From positions 31,723,864 to 31,787,863 of the forward strand of contig NC_084465.1 in assembly GCF_027409185.1 (NCBI RefSeq): a stretch of 64,000 nt of DNA, in the 5' to 3' direction. Position 1 is the first letter of the stretch, and every line of letters begins with the position of its first letter. The stretch is from Cynocephalus volans (Eukaryota; Chordata; Mammalia; Dermoptera; Cynocephalidae). The position numbers were made by a program, and so were the translations under genes. The notes under the pieces were generated by a model. That model ran no database searches and had not been told where the DNA came from. It saw nothing but the letters and a program-made list of their open reading frames with translations. Below, piece after piece: positions 36,801-49,139 of this stretch.

Positions 36801-38140
36801 CATTCAATTCAACAGCAACAAAATATACATTCTTTTCAAGTGCACATGAAACATTCTTCAGAACAGATCATCTGTTGGGCCACAAATCAAGTCATAGCAA
36901 ATTTAAGAAGATTGAAATCATATCAAGTATTTTTTCTAAGCACTTTGTTCCAAAACTAGAAATCAATAACAGGTGAAATGTTGGAAAATCCACAATACAT
37001 GGAATTTATGCATGCTCCTAAACAACCAGTGGGTCAACAGAGATATTAGAAGGACAGGTAAAACATATCTTGGGACAAACCAACTGGAAACACAACACTA
37101 ACACATGGGATAGAGCAAAAGCAGTTCTGATAGGAAAGTTTATAGTCATAAATGCCTACATCAAAAAAGGTGAGAAATCTGAAAAAAAACAAAAAAACAA
37201 AACCAAGATTATTCCTCAAGGAACTAGAAAAAGAAGAACAAGTGATTGCCAAAGTTGGCAGAAAGAAAAATAAATAAATAAAAGAGACTAGTAAGATAAT
37301 ATAAATGATCAACAAAACTAAGGGTTGGTTTTTTTAAAAAAATAAAATTGACACAACCTTAGCTAGACCAAGACAAAAAAAGAGAAAATAAAAATAAAAT
37401 TGGAAATGAAATGTGAGACATTACCACTGATAACACAGAAATACAAAGAGTCATAAGAGACTATTATAAATGATTGTATACTAACAAATTGGATAACCTA
37501 GAAGAATTGGATAAATCCTAGGCACATAAACCTACCAAGAATGAATCATGAAGAAATAGAAAATCTCAACAGTAAGGACATTGAATTAGTAATAATGAGT
37601 AAGGACATTGAAACAGTAATAATAATATAAGAAATCCCATCAAAGAAAATCCCAGGATCTAATGGATTCATACTGAATTCTACCATTTATAGAGCTAGTA
37701 ATAATTCTTCACAGATTCTTCCAAAAAACCAGAGGAAATACTTTCAAACTCCTCTTAAGAGGCCAGCATTATTACAACACCAAAGCCAGATAAGGATATT
37801 ATGGGAAAATAAAATTATAGACCAATATCCCTGATGAACTGGATGCAAAAATCCTCAATAAAATACTAGCAAATCAAATTCAACAACACATTCAATGATT
37901 CATACACCATGACTAAGTGGGATTTATCCCTGGGATGCAAGGATGATTCACATACATGACTCAATAATATGATCTATCACAAAGCAAAAAGAAAGACAAA
38001 AACCACATGATTGTCTCATTAGATGTAGAAAAGAATTGACAAAATTTAACATATTTTTATGATAAAACGCTCACCAAATTTGTTATAGAAGGAATGTACC
38101 TTAACACATTAAAGGCCATGTACGATAAACTCACAGCTAA
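33900..38140 (+). repeat. L1 remnant, sense (5' UTR, ORF1, ORF2 endonuclease and part of RT)
   Basis: It starts near 'caaaatggcagaataggaaa' (L1 5' UTR). ORF1-like sequence spans about 34.99-35.78 kb ('aaaccctggaggccaggaga'). ORF2 endonuclease spans about 36.37-36.98 kb ('acaggggacttcaatacc', 'cttgaacaacactttggacc'). RT begins around 37.6 kb ('aatatccctgatgaactgga') and the element stops near 38.14 kb without a 3' UTR. Stops and frameshifts are frequent. It is a dead element. Confidence 0.8.
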
Positions 38141-38154
38141 CATAGTCATTCCTT

Positions 38155-41100
38155 ACTTCTTTTTAAAACTGCATGCTATCTCATTTTACAGATGTACTAT
38201 AATTTATTTAACAAGCCCTATGTTGATACACACATAGGTTCTTTCTCCATTTTTAAAACTACTTATTTACTGAAAAATTCACATTATTTTTGCAGTAGAT
38301 TGCCCTGAATTGTGATGATTACATCGCAGACATGTTGTTCTGCATTTTCTTTTGTTTCTTATGTTTCCTGTGAATTAGGAGCTAGATTTTAGAGGCCTGA
38401 TCAGATTTCAGTTTGATTTTCTGGAAGGATTATTCTTGGCTGATGTTTCATACTACAACCATCTGGTATAACATCTGGTTGAATCCCTTGATTTTAGCAG
38501 CATTTGAGGAGCAATGTCTCTATCCATTAATTCATTAGAAATTGCAAAATGGCTATATTCTAATTCTGTCATACCCCCTTGGTTTATAGGCTTGAATAAA
38601 AAGAAACTTACTCTTCACTCCTACTTGGTTACCTTCAGACATAGTTCATATAAGAAATGTAGAGTAAATGGTTCTTTCCCTTTATTTACCAGTTTTCAGA
38701 GTAATGAGTTGGTTCCTTAATGTCTTTTAAAGGTGGCCAATGAAGTGTTGTTGTTGTTTTCTCTTTTTAAGTATCCCTTCAACCTCAAGGATTTAAACAT
38801 ATCTGACATCTTTCAACCAATTATTTCTTTAGCGACTTTCAAATTTTTCCATCTTTGGCAGGGGGAGACCCTTTAAGTTGACTCATGGTGCTTTTGATAC
38901 AATCTTAGTGATTCTTGATAGCTTCCTTGCTTTATGATATAACCAGATATTCCAGACTCATCTTGTACATTTTCTGACTTGAACCTGGAATCAGACATTT
39001 TCCTAAATGGCCCAGTTTCTTTTATGGGTAAATGATATTTCAATATTTAGAATATGTGAGATGGATGCTTTGCTAGTAGACTGGTTAGTTTAACACTTTT
39101 CCTTCCATGGGGTCAAAAAAAGCCCTGATTGCCTGATGCCAGAATTGGTATATTTGCGGGTTATATTTGTCTGTTAATTGGTTAAAGAAAAGAAATGTGC
39201 AAAAAGAAATACATGCAAATTAGTCTTCTGTATTTCCTGCTGAAATTTGATGAAAAAGTAACTAGTTGAAGGCTCAAGAAAAAAGCTCCAAGGCCCGAGT
39301 ACTTCTCCGTGGTACTAAGTAAGTCATTTTATAGTATAAGTCATACATAATTTCTTCTGCTTCAAAATAGTGGTTATATTACCTATCACAGCCTTTGTGA
39401 AGACCAATATTGAAAGTACTTGATAAAAATAGCTAACGTTTTACAGAGTTTATTTTGTTTGTTTGTTTTTATGGAGACTTTGCACTCCTTTTTAACCAGG
39501 TCTCTTAAGCTGATGTTCACAGAAGGGCATCAGGGACGTCTGTGAATCAGGCATGTGCATGTGTGCGTGCACACACACATGAACACAGATGCACACAAAA
39601 ACAAACATGCACACATACACAGCAATTATTTTTTGATTTTTCCAAATCATCTTGATATACACATTACTTTTATGTCTATTATAAGTTGCTCCTGTCGACA
39701 GGCAGTGTATAATCATCAGTGTGGTCATGATATTCAGAACAGCTTCCCAATGGTAGAGATTAAAGAATACGCATCTTGCCATTATGATGAGCTTCTGTTT
39801 TTGTTTACTTTAGGATTGACTTAAGCTGTGAAAGAAACTAATAAAGCAGAAATATCAAATATCCTTTGGCTTTGCTTTCTATTGTGTGATTGAACATCAA
39901 AGCCCAGGTGCTTTATTATATCGTTCTTGCCAGTGGAAGAAGAATGAAACCAAAAATACTGAAGATTATAATTTTTGTTCCAAAAATATATTCATGCAGA
40001 TCTTTCTTAAGGGAAGTCTAGAGTTGAAAAGGCAAAACTTTACCAAAATTTGGTCTGCCTTGATGCAATAGCCTAGTCTTTAAATAGCAACAAGGTCATT
40101 GGTAAATGCTGTGTACCCCAGAAATGGTCCAATTCACATGTAGTTTAGAGCAGAGGAAGCAGGTTAAAGTAATGCCTCTATAAAATGAAATTATCTGTTT
40201 CATGATTACTGACTTTTTAAAAATTAATATTTTGAGACATGTGATGGAGGAATTGGAAGCTTCTTCATGCAGCCAGCTGATGCCTTCAAAAGTGAATTTC
40301 TACTCAGCAGATCCTTTTTGAACTTTCAAGTCCATCAACATCTTTGGAATGCTGACAAGTTTTTTCTACAAATAAACCTCACTGGACACTTTGTGAACAA
40401 ACAAAACATCTCAGGTGCTTTGTAACACATCTCAGAGTTTCATTGTTTTGGAGAAGGAAATACCTTTATGCAGTAAAATCTGACCCATTGCTTTCTATGG
40501 TCCCGCTTGTCTATAGCAAGATGTCAACTAGTGCTAAAGCCTTTAATTATTGCCTTTTCAATAGGTTTTCTCATGAAATGAAAGAAGAATATGAACTTCT
40601 CCTTTACAGATGAAACTCAGTGATGTGAATCCAGCAGAAATTAAAGGACATACATCCAGTTCAGATGATCTTGAAATATCATGGTGTTCCCTCATCACAA
40701 GCCCATTGTATTTTGTGTGAACATAAACTGATTGTTTGCTACAACATGCTGTTGTGAGCTCAGCTTTTCAGTGTGTGTTGCCACCAAAACAGAAAGTCTA
40801 CAGGAAAGTGCATCCATTGCCATGTCAAAGAACATTCTATAATTTCAGATTCTCATTCAAGCTAAGGGAAAGATGCCTTCTCATTGGAGTTTAGTTTTTA
40901 GCAAAGCCAAAGGTAATTTTTAAATTCTCTTTATATACTATAGATTTCTTCTTTTTCTTTCTATTTTAAAAAATATTGCCCGAAATTAATTTTGCATGCA
41001 AAAATTTATTTTCAAAAAGCACAATTCATTAGAAAAAGTATTTTGATCCAATGCAATAAAACAAGTTGCACACATAATTTTGCTTTATAATTTTATATAA

Positions 41101-41590
41101 ATGACTTCCGGAAGAGAAACTATAGCTTTCATCAGATTCCCAAAGCCTCCATAATGTCAAAGGGTTAAGAACAATAGCATAAGAATAAGACTATCCCGAG
41201 TGAAGGGCCATCTTTGTAACCTGCTTTCTCCCCACAGCATCTAATTCCCAAGGGTGTTGGCCATGGTAGCCATGGTTTTCCCATTCCCTAAAGAATGCTG
41301 ACCACAAGGGACAGAGTTGGCTGAATGAACAGGAATATCTATGGATTTTAATTTTAAAACTGAGTGCAAATTTTTATTCCTTATCAAGAGAAAAAAGAAA
41401 TCCTCTTTATTTAGTATCCTGTGGATTGAAGACTACACATCTGACTGGGATGATGTAAAACAAAAATTTATTTCCTTTGGTTGATATCACAAAATCTTGG
41501 GCCAGAATACGTTTCTTTACTCGCAGTGCAGTTTGGCACTAGATGCATCTAAGTCAAAGTCTTTAACAATAAAAATAAACATCATTAGAG
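38155..41590. other. Non-coding, mostly unassigned
   Basis: An antisense L1M scrap lies at about 38.16-38.25 kb and a CA-rich stretch at 39.56-39.62 kb. No gene or named repeat is recognised in the remainder. Confidence 0.4.
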
Positions 41591-41599
41591 TATTGATAT

Positions 41600-42015
41600 T
41601 GTAATTGGATGAACTCTGTTTCCTCAAACTTCATATGTTGAAGTTCTAAACCTCGGTGCCTCGAATGTGACCTTCTTTGGACACAGAATCTGTACAGAGG
41701 TAGTTAAGTCAAAATGAGGACTTTAGGGTGGACACTACTCCCATACGACTGGTGTCCTTATAACAGGAGGCAATTTGGATACAGAGAGGGACACCTAGAT
41801 GACACAAGGAGAAGATGATCATGTGCAAGGCCAAGGAGAGAGGCCTAGAACAGATCCTTCCCTCATGGCTCTCAAAAGAAACCAATTCTGCCAACACCTC
41901 GATCCAAGACTTCCACCTTTCAGAACTGTGAGAAAAGTAGTTTCTGTTGTTTAAGTCACCCAGCCTGCGGTACTTTGTTATGGCTTCCCTAGCAAGGTAA
42001 TACAGATATACAGAA
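41600..42015 (+). repeat. MLT1-type MaLR LTR
   Basis: 'cctcaaacttcatatgttga', 'gactggtgtccttataacag', 'ccaaggagagaggcctagaa' and 'tgttgtttaagtcacccagc' define it. It lies next to the left edge of unit B and has no partner in unit A. Confidence 0.8.
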
Positions 42016-42853
42016 TAAATCCCAGGGACCTCAAGCAAAGCGAATGAATCCAAGCTAAAGGACCATGGAGGAAACACCGCTGGGGCACAAATCACATATG
42101 ACTTATTAATCCCTATGACCACTGCCTAGAGGAAGGAGAGACCTCTTAGGACTTGAAATAGACCAGCAGCTCTGAGGTTCTATGTTTTAAGTTTCCAAAA
42201 CAGAACTCTGAGGCAAGGGGAAAGGAAGTGGGTGTCAGTAACATCTGCTCGTTAGAATGGGTGAGGCATTCAAGTACAACCGCTTGTAGCTTTAACAGGA
42301 AGGTGAAAGGAAATTGGGGTGGTCCTTTCAATCCTGTGCAAATCAGAGTCCTCAGTGGCATCAAAGAAAGCAAAGAATTCTAGTTCTTTTCCTTTACCTC
42401 TCTTTTTGGTTTGCTTTCTTCTTTCCACTCATTCTCTTATGTCCCTCTATCTTGATTGTAAGCAGAGGAGAAAAGAGAAATGCCCAGTGTCTCTAAATTT
42501 CTTGGATGAATTTTATTGATGGAATTTCATTTTTAAATTCTTAACCACTCCATGTCAAATTGCAATTTCATCAAAATATCAGTATCTTGCACAGAATGCA
42601 AGATAAATTGCATTTAAACAATCCTGGCATTTTTACACATGAAACAGATAATATGTGATCGTGTACTCTAAGCCTGGGAATACTGATTGGCAAGCTATTG
42701 AGTCCTGGAATACAAATCCTGAAGCCAGCATTGAGGATTCCTGTAAGATTGTAGTGTTCACCAAATTTAAAGGAAACTACTATTCACTAAGTATAGTAAT
42801 TCAGGAAGAACATTCCAAAAATGCCTTTCAATAAGGGATGTTCTCTTCAAAGA

Positions 42854-42859
42854 TTTATT
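42854..42859 (-). other. Polyadenylation signal AATAAA, SPAM1 copy B
   Basis: Minus-strand AATAAA four bases past the TAG stop, as in copy A. Confidence 0.45.
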
Positions 42860-42863
42860 CAGT

Positions 42864-43424
42864 CTAAAAACCACACTTTAAAATGGACATGTTGTTCATT
42901 TCAGCTAATATGGAGACTGACAAATTCACTACAGAAGAACTCATGGTAAGAAATAAAACATTAGCAAAGATCATTGTGGCAGACAGTGTGGAGGATGGGA
43001 CATTGTCGGAAATGAGGTAAGGTTCCCCTTGCTCACTGTTAGGATAACTGGTTTCTGACTTTAGTGAGGCCTCTATACAAATACCTTCAGCAATACACAC
43101 ATCAACTGCATGAATGCCTTTTACATCAACTGTCTTCGTACAATTCATGTTGGTATAGCAGCTGCAATCAAAGTTTTCAGAAAATTGCTCCAGGTCTGCA
43201 AGTGTGGGTTTTCCATTTATAGTGTACAGTCCACCATTCTCCACTTGAATAACAAAATTCACTGGGTTCAGGTGAAGATAGTCACTTGAATTCCAGCGTT
43301 TCCTTATACACACTCCTTGTCCCTGGCAAAGCGCTTGGCCACACATTTTGGCTGCTAGAGTGATGTTGATTATGTAAGGATTCAATGTATTCTTCACGTA
43401 ATCTTCTAGGTCCTCACAAGTTGC
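42864..43424 (-). CDS. SPAM1: SPAM1 copy B, coding exon 3
   Basis: 561 nt after a TTTTGCAG acceptor: C351, EGF-like cysteines, linker and a hydrophobic C-terminus, with the same length as copy A. Its tail after the hydrophobic run is 'EMNNMSILKCGF' rather than 'YVRNRSILKCAL'. Confidence 0.93.
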   Translation of the reverse strand, partial: ATCEDLEDYVKNTLNPYIINITLAAKMCGQALCQGQGVCIRKRWNSSDYLHLNPVNFVIQVENGGLYTINGKPTLADLEQFSENFDCSCYTNMNCTKTVDVKGIHAVDVCIAEGICIEASLKSETSYPNSEQGEPYLISDNVPSSTLSATMIFANVLFLTMSSSVVNLSVSILAEMNNMSILKCGF

Positions 43425-46400
43425 CTGCAAAATTGTAAGATAGTCAAAATATAAAGGGACAAGTAATTTTAAGGAAGAAGAAAATAACAGGTACAGAAAG
43501 GGGTAGGAATTATTGTATCTTTTTTTTTTAACCTAAACAAGCAAGATAATTCCAACTGTTTTTTGTAATATTTGTAAGTTTCACATGCTGTTTCATGCCA
43601 CTGAATAATTGGCTAATTGAGACTTAGCATACCGTAGCCTTAATCTTACTCAACAACTCATTAACAAATTAGGGGGACAGAATAGTACGGCTGTTAGAAT
43701 AAGGGTGCTGGGGTCCATTTGCCCTGAGTGGAGTCCCAGTTACATCAATGACTAGCTGCATGAACTTGAGGCTTTCTCAAGGTTTTTAAGTCTTAGTCTC
43801 CTATCTGGGTGACCCTGGGCAAATTAATTAACCTGGTTATGCTTTATCATCATGATCTGTAAAATAAGGATTATTATGGTGCCTACTGCATAGTCTTGTT
43901 GTGATGATGAAATTATACAATGCATAGAAAAGGGCTTACAGAGGCCTAGCACATCTTCAGTTAACACTCAATAAATTATAAATCAGCGTAATAAGCACCA
44001 CATTTGTCAGACAAGTTTAAATAGCACTGAAAGAGTGACTCCCAAATGCTGGCTCAAAACAACTGAACAGGTTCAATTGAGTATACTTTGTGTTAAATGT
44101 TATGTATAGTCAAGTTACAAGTGAATAATAACAGCTCTATGACAAATTTGGCAGAGTATGAGTGCGAGTACTGAAATGATAAACCTTGAGACCAGTATGT
44201 TCTAAAATCTGGACAATATGCTTTTTAAAACATTAAAGGTTCTCATTCTCTTCCATGGTCAGCATTTCCAGTTAGTGAGCTGGCCGTGCTAGTCTTTCAG
44301 CAGACCAGAGGGAGTAGTGGTGGTAGGTCAGTGGTAAGTCAAGGAATCATGGCAGCTTCCACTTGAATTGATTTCTTGTTACCTTCCTTGAGATGATGCC
44401 ATCCATTGTTGGCAGAATAGTGGCCTTTCAAAGATGTCTTCTCCCTAATCCCCCAGAATCTGTGACTATGTTAGCTTAAAAGGGACTTTGCAGATATGGC
44501 TGAGGTTATGGACGTTGAGAAGGGGAGATTATCCTGAATTATCTGGGTGGGCTTAGTCTAATTACATGAGTTTTTGAAAGGGTAGGAACTTTTCCAGCTG
44601 GGTTAGAAAGATGAAATGGAAGGAGGAGGAGCGGTTCAAAGTGTAAGAGGGACTCAACCCACCACTGCTGATTTTGAAGATAGAAGAAGAGGACCATGAG
44701 CTAAAGAATGTAATGGCACTAGAAGCTAGCAATGGCCCTCAGCCAGCAGCCAGACAGATAATGCAGATCTCATTGCTCCAACCACAGGGAACTGAGTCTG
44801 CCAATGACTCAAGTGAGCAAGTGAGGATCCTCCCCTAGAGAGGAATGCAGCCCTGCCAAGACCATGATGTTGTTAACTTATTAAGACCCAGGTTGGACTT
44901 CTGACCTACAAAACTATGAAATAATAAATTTCCATTGTTTAAGCCATTTTTTGTTGTAATTTTTATGGAAGCAATAGAAAACTAATATACTTTTCTTCTT
45001 CTTAACTCTCCAGTGGCTTTGGATGGTGTTTAGAATAAAATTCAACCACTTATGGTATAACTGTTCGACCCTCCCACACCCACTCTACCTTAGACATCGC
45101 ACTTGTTTCACTAGCATGGCAGGTTCACTTCAAACTGCACGTATTGTTTCCTCTGCTTGGAACGCTCTTTCCTCTAATTTTTAACATTGTTAACTACATC
45201 TTGTCATTCCCATGGTAGCTTTAATTAGCCAATGCCCTTCTTGGATACCTTTTTGGTTGACTCTGTCACATACCTCTATTTTAATTCTCTGTATAGCACT
45301 TGCCACATCAAATACTTTTTCCCTTTTGTATATTGTTCCTAAGCACTCATGAGCTTCAATAGTGTGTGGACTTTGACAATATTCTACACTACTATATTTC
45401 CAGTACCAAGGATGTATGAGAATTTACACCAAGTTCAGATGACACTGCAGTTGGTTTTTCAACTCCACAGAGACAAGGGTTAGGCAAAAAGAGGAGGAAA
45501 CGGATGAGAATGATTTGAAAATCATTAGTTCACATGCGATGTAGTCTATGAAAAGATCTAAGTCTGGCTGTCTAATATATAAGGTCTGGTTTATATCATA
45601 TACATATATATGGTGTAAATACTTCTACCATGGCCAATTTCAAGCTACAATACTGGCATTACTGAATACAGAATTAGGAGTCGAGTACATCACCATTACA
45701 CAGTACGGTAGTGTGGTGTGGTGTGGAGTAACACATCACGAAATAGTGATTTTTATTTATACAGATACAATAGGTGTATATAACCTCAAGGACAGAGATA
45801 ATAGTAAAATGAAGTTAAATAATTAATACATTCTGAGTATTTATTTGCTTTGTTTTTAACATAATTTATTTTACTGTGTTTTTATAATTTAATTTTTAAT
45901 AATGGCTGAATTTAACAGCTTCCCAAAATTCCTGCTTATTTATCAATCAGGTCTGACAAGATGGGACCAGTAAAGCTGGTTCCCTTGCTCAGCTTTGGAT
46001 CTAATAAGAAGGAATGGAAGGAAATGGTTTACTTAAGTTTGTTTTATTTCAGTTTCAGAAATTGCAAGTAAACCTGCAATTACCAGTTTCTCAAGTTGCC
46101 AGTGAATCAGAGGAAACATGACAAGTAATCCATCAATTTATTGATTATAAATGACATAGAGAAAAGGGGAAGTAGTGACAGAACAAGGACTCAAAATGAT
46201 CATAAACTGGGAACGGTAGCAGAAATATATAGAACCATAGCAGACAATTTCAAGACAGTGCCATTAAGTAGAAAACAGTCATATTAAAGTTTAAGAACTG
46301 TCCCTGTAGGAATAATGCTGAAGATGATTTGTGAGGCATGATAGTATAATGTGAACTAAGATTAAAGTGCCGTTAAACAACAAGCATGACACTTAAACAG

Positions 46401-49061
46401 TATGTCACGTCATTCTTCTCATTGGGGAATGCCTCATTCATTTTTCATCAAAGTAAGGGTAGAGTTCTCAGTTCTTTGAAAAAAAAAGAAGAAGGGAGAA
46501 TTCATAAATTGTTTCATCATAGAATTAATAGGATTATTGAGAAAGGAGTTAATGGAATTAGGAAAACAAAAAATATGAATTAGGAATATAGTTAGGACAA
46601 TTATAATTTTAAAATAATTTGCTGGCATATGAAAGATTTTACCAAGGGATATATACCTTTCTCTGAACTTATATTTTCTGTTATTCCTTTTTTACTGGAG
46701 ACCAAACCAGAGACAAAAGAATTATACAAAATAGGGAGAGGGTCTCAGATTTCCATGGAAAAAATCTTACTAATGTGACTGCTAGGTATTTTTAAATGAA
46801 ATAAAAATATGACTATTCTACCTGAAGGGTAAGAATTGAATATACTCCTTCTGAAAAGGACTCTTCTGGTCTGAGAGTATAAAGTCTATTCTGTACAGGG
46901 TCTAGGGTAGGACCCCTGGGCCATGAGCTTCGTTTGACATTCTCCATGGCACGTTTATGACTAGTATTTCCACGTCCAACAGAGAAGGAAAAGTACAGCT
47001 CAAATTCAGCCGTGTCCAATGGCAGCATTATTCTTGCATTGAGTCAGAAAGATTGAAGAGGTGAAGGATAAAGATCTGAAATGGAGAATTAAACAGGAAT
47101 AAAAATGAAGAGAAACCTACCTTCTGACACCAATGTCAAGAAACAGATTACAGTCTTGTTTTTATTACTTAGCCTAGAGAATTTCAATTAATCTTACTGA
47201 ATTTCTGTTTCCCCACTGGAAAACAGGTACAATATTTTCTGCCTTTCAGCATAACCACACAAATGCAAAATATTTTTATTTAGCCAGTATTAATTGAGTA
47301 CCTACTACTATGTGCCAAGCATAGTACTTATTTTCTTATTCAATACAAAAACAATCCTCAAAAATATTCGAGGCAGAAATATTTTTATTTACTTCCTATC
47401 AATTCAACTTACCATAGTTCGCATTAAATTAATGCCTTCCCATATTATAATTCCAGAGGCACCCAGAGCAATAGTTTCGCCAAATGTATTCAAGAGGTCA
47501 ACCTGGCAAATGCAACAGGAAAAGTTAACAGAAAGGTTCAAAATGAAAGTGTTATGCCAGTAACAACAAAGCTAAGCATGGTCACCCAAAAATAATAATT
47601 TAAATATTTCTCCACTATCTATTTCTATCCTTTACACAGCCATCACCCTGTTATGAAGAAAAGAAACTATTACCTGATTTGCGGATCACATACTGCACAC
47701 AGGTATATTGATATTCAACTCTGTACCCCACAGATATGTACAATCAATTATCTTTCAATTAAATAAATAAGTAAAGTTTTTCTTTTTCTACTTTTTTAAA
47801 AAAGAGACTATTATTATTTTTAATTACATCTCTTGACAAGAAAGCAAATCCATTAAAGAAAGAAAAAAAGGAATTGAGTTAATAAAATCTCTATACACCC
47901 AATTCTCCATGATTCCTAAGAGATTATATGACTACATTAAAAATTAAATATATTCTTATTTTGCATTGATAGAATGATATAGAACTATTTGTGTGCATAT
48001 TCTTAAATAATATTAAAAGCTAAATTTCACTTCCTTCAAAAATGATATTAAATTTCACTAAACACCACCAGTGGATATTATTTCATGGCCCTCATACCAT
48101 AACTTACCGCTGAAAGATATCTCGTAGTTAGATCAGTATAAACTGGGCGAGCATATACATAAACCGGCACTGGATTTTTAGCATCACGTACTTTAGAAAC
48201 CCTAATGGCTTCCTGAACACGGTTACGGACAAAGAGTGCAGCTCCTCGAACAGATGAGATGCTGTTGAAATAGACGGATGGGAAAAGGGCGGTGCTTTCC
48301 TTCCACAACCATTCGAGATCATCATTTCTACTCTTTTCGATATCGTGGCAATTTCCATTGTAACCGGCTTTATTATAATGATGGTTGTAACAATCAGGAA
48401 AAAGATAATAACCCCATAAGTGATTTGGTCGAAGTAATTTTCCCAGTTTTAACGTCTCTTGCATGAAAGTCTTTCCTGCCTTTTCAAACTCTTCTTTGGC
48501 TACCTTGGCAGCATCTTTGGCATTAAGGCTTACATTTTGTTGCTGAACCAACTCAATAGACCGATTCCTGTAAATATCTTTAGGTGCCCAGTTTCTTATC
48601 CAGCTGGGCCTCCATTCTTCCCAGTCAATGACAGCTAAGCCCACCTTGTCTGTTGGCAAGTAATAGGCAATGTCTTTTTTAGCTTTCTCCAAATGGTCAT
48701 TTAAGGACCCACTCTGGGGGATTCCTCCATGCACACTTTTGCCTGTATTTATATCTATATGAGGATAGTAGCCAAGTCGATCTACATAAAATATTGTAAC
48801 ATCTTGCCCTGTTACGTCTTTTTGGGGGCTTCCTAGTAAAGAGAAGAGGCTCAGATCTAAAGGCACTTTAAACCTTTTATCACAAACATCAGTTGGGGCA
48901 TTCCAGGCCCAGAGGAAAGGTATATTTGGTAGAAGAGGGGGTGCTATGAAATTCAGACTCAAGCTACATGGAATCAGAAAGAAGGCAAAAAGTGTCTGGG
49001 ATAGTCCATTGGACTCAAAAAAGCCCTCAGAAAAGATGTGTTTGAGCCATAGCACTCCCAT
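42864..49061 (-). CDS. SPAM1: SPAM1/PH-20 hyaluronidase, copy B (three coding exons, 534 aa)
   Basis: Paralogue of copy A with the same role expected: a GPI- or membrane-anchored GH56 hyaluronidase of sperm. Join 49061-48108, 47502-47413, 43424-42864, all phase 0 with GTAAGT donors. The catalytic motif VIDWEEWRPSW keeps D146 and E148. Cysteines 60, 224, 238, 351, 376, 381, 387, 435, 437, 443, 458 and 464 match the human positions. N166 and N368 sequons are kept; an extra N176 sequon is gained and the N235 sequon of copy A is lost. Against copy A, exon 1 protein identity is about 241/318 by hand count. Differences cluster at residues 21-35, 61-70, 104-108, 181-190 and 227-245. The frame is intact, so both copies look usable. 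Which copy is the orthologue of human SPAM1 cannot be decided here. Confidence 0.95.
43425..47412 (-). other. SPAM1 copy B intron 2
   Basis: About 4.0 kb. It keeps the MIR (43.70-43.98 kb), MLT1 LTR (44.41-44.99 kb) and L2 fragment (45.00-45.42 kb) of unit A but lacks the MITE. No other gene is seen. Confidence 0.8.
47413..47502 (-). CDS. SPAM1: SPAM1 copy B, coding exon 2
   Basis: 90 nt between TTTGCCAG and GTAAGT. It codes the conserved GETIALGASGIIIW segment. The following residues (EGINLMRTM) differ from copy A (GSLALMRKK), including Trp-Glu for Trp-Gly. Confidence 0.93.
47673..47802 (+). mobile_element. Short L1-like 3' tail insertion, unit B only
   Basis: A roughly 130-bp piece ending in A/T-rich tail sequence. 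It is flanked by 'agaaactatta' (47662-47672) and 'agagactatta' (47803-47813). Unit A has a single uninterrupted 'aactatta' at the matching intron site (near 7.19 kb). Confidence 0.65.
48108..49061 (-). CDS. SPAM1: SPAM1 copy B, coding exon 1
   Basis: 954 nt, residues 1-318, ATG in the same Kozak context as copy A. It ends TCAGCG before donor GTAAGT (48107-48102). The next intron is 605 bp, longer than in copy A because of an L1-tail insertion. Confidence 0.95.
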
Positions 49062-49139
49062 TGCAGAGAGTAATGGCTATGAAAAACACTTATTTCTTCC
49101 TACACTCTTTGGTTTACCCAATATTTGACGGAAGATATG

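Noticed and set aside
31775-38140. A single L1 with a twin-priming 5' inversion
   Set aside because: The orientation fits, but both halves contain the ORF2 endonuclease region, which a simple inversion cannot give.
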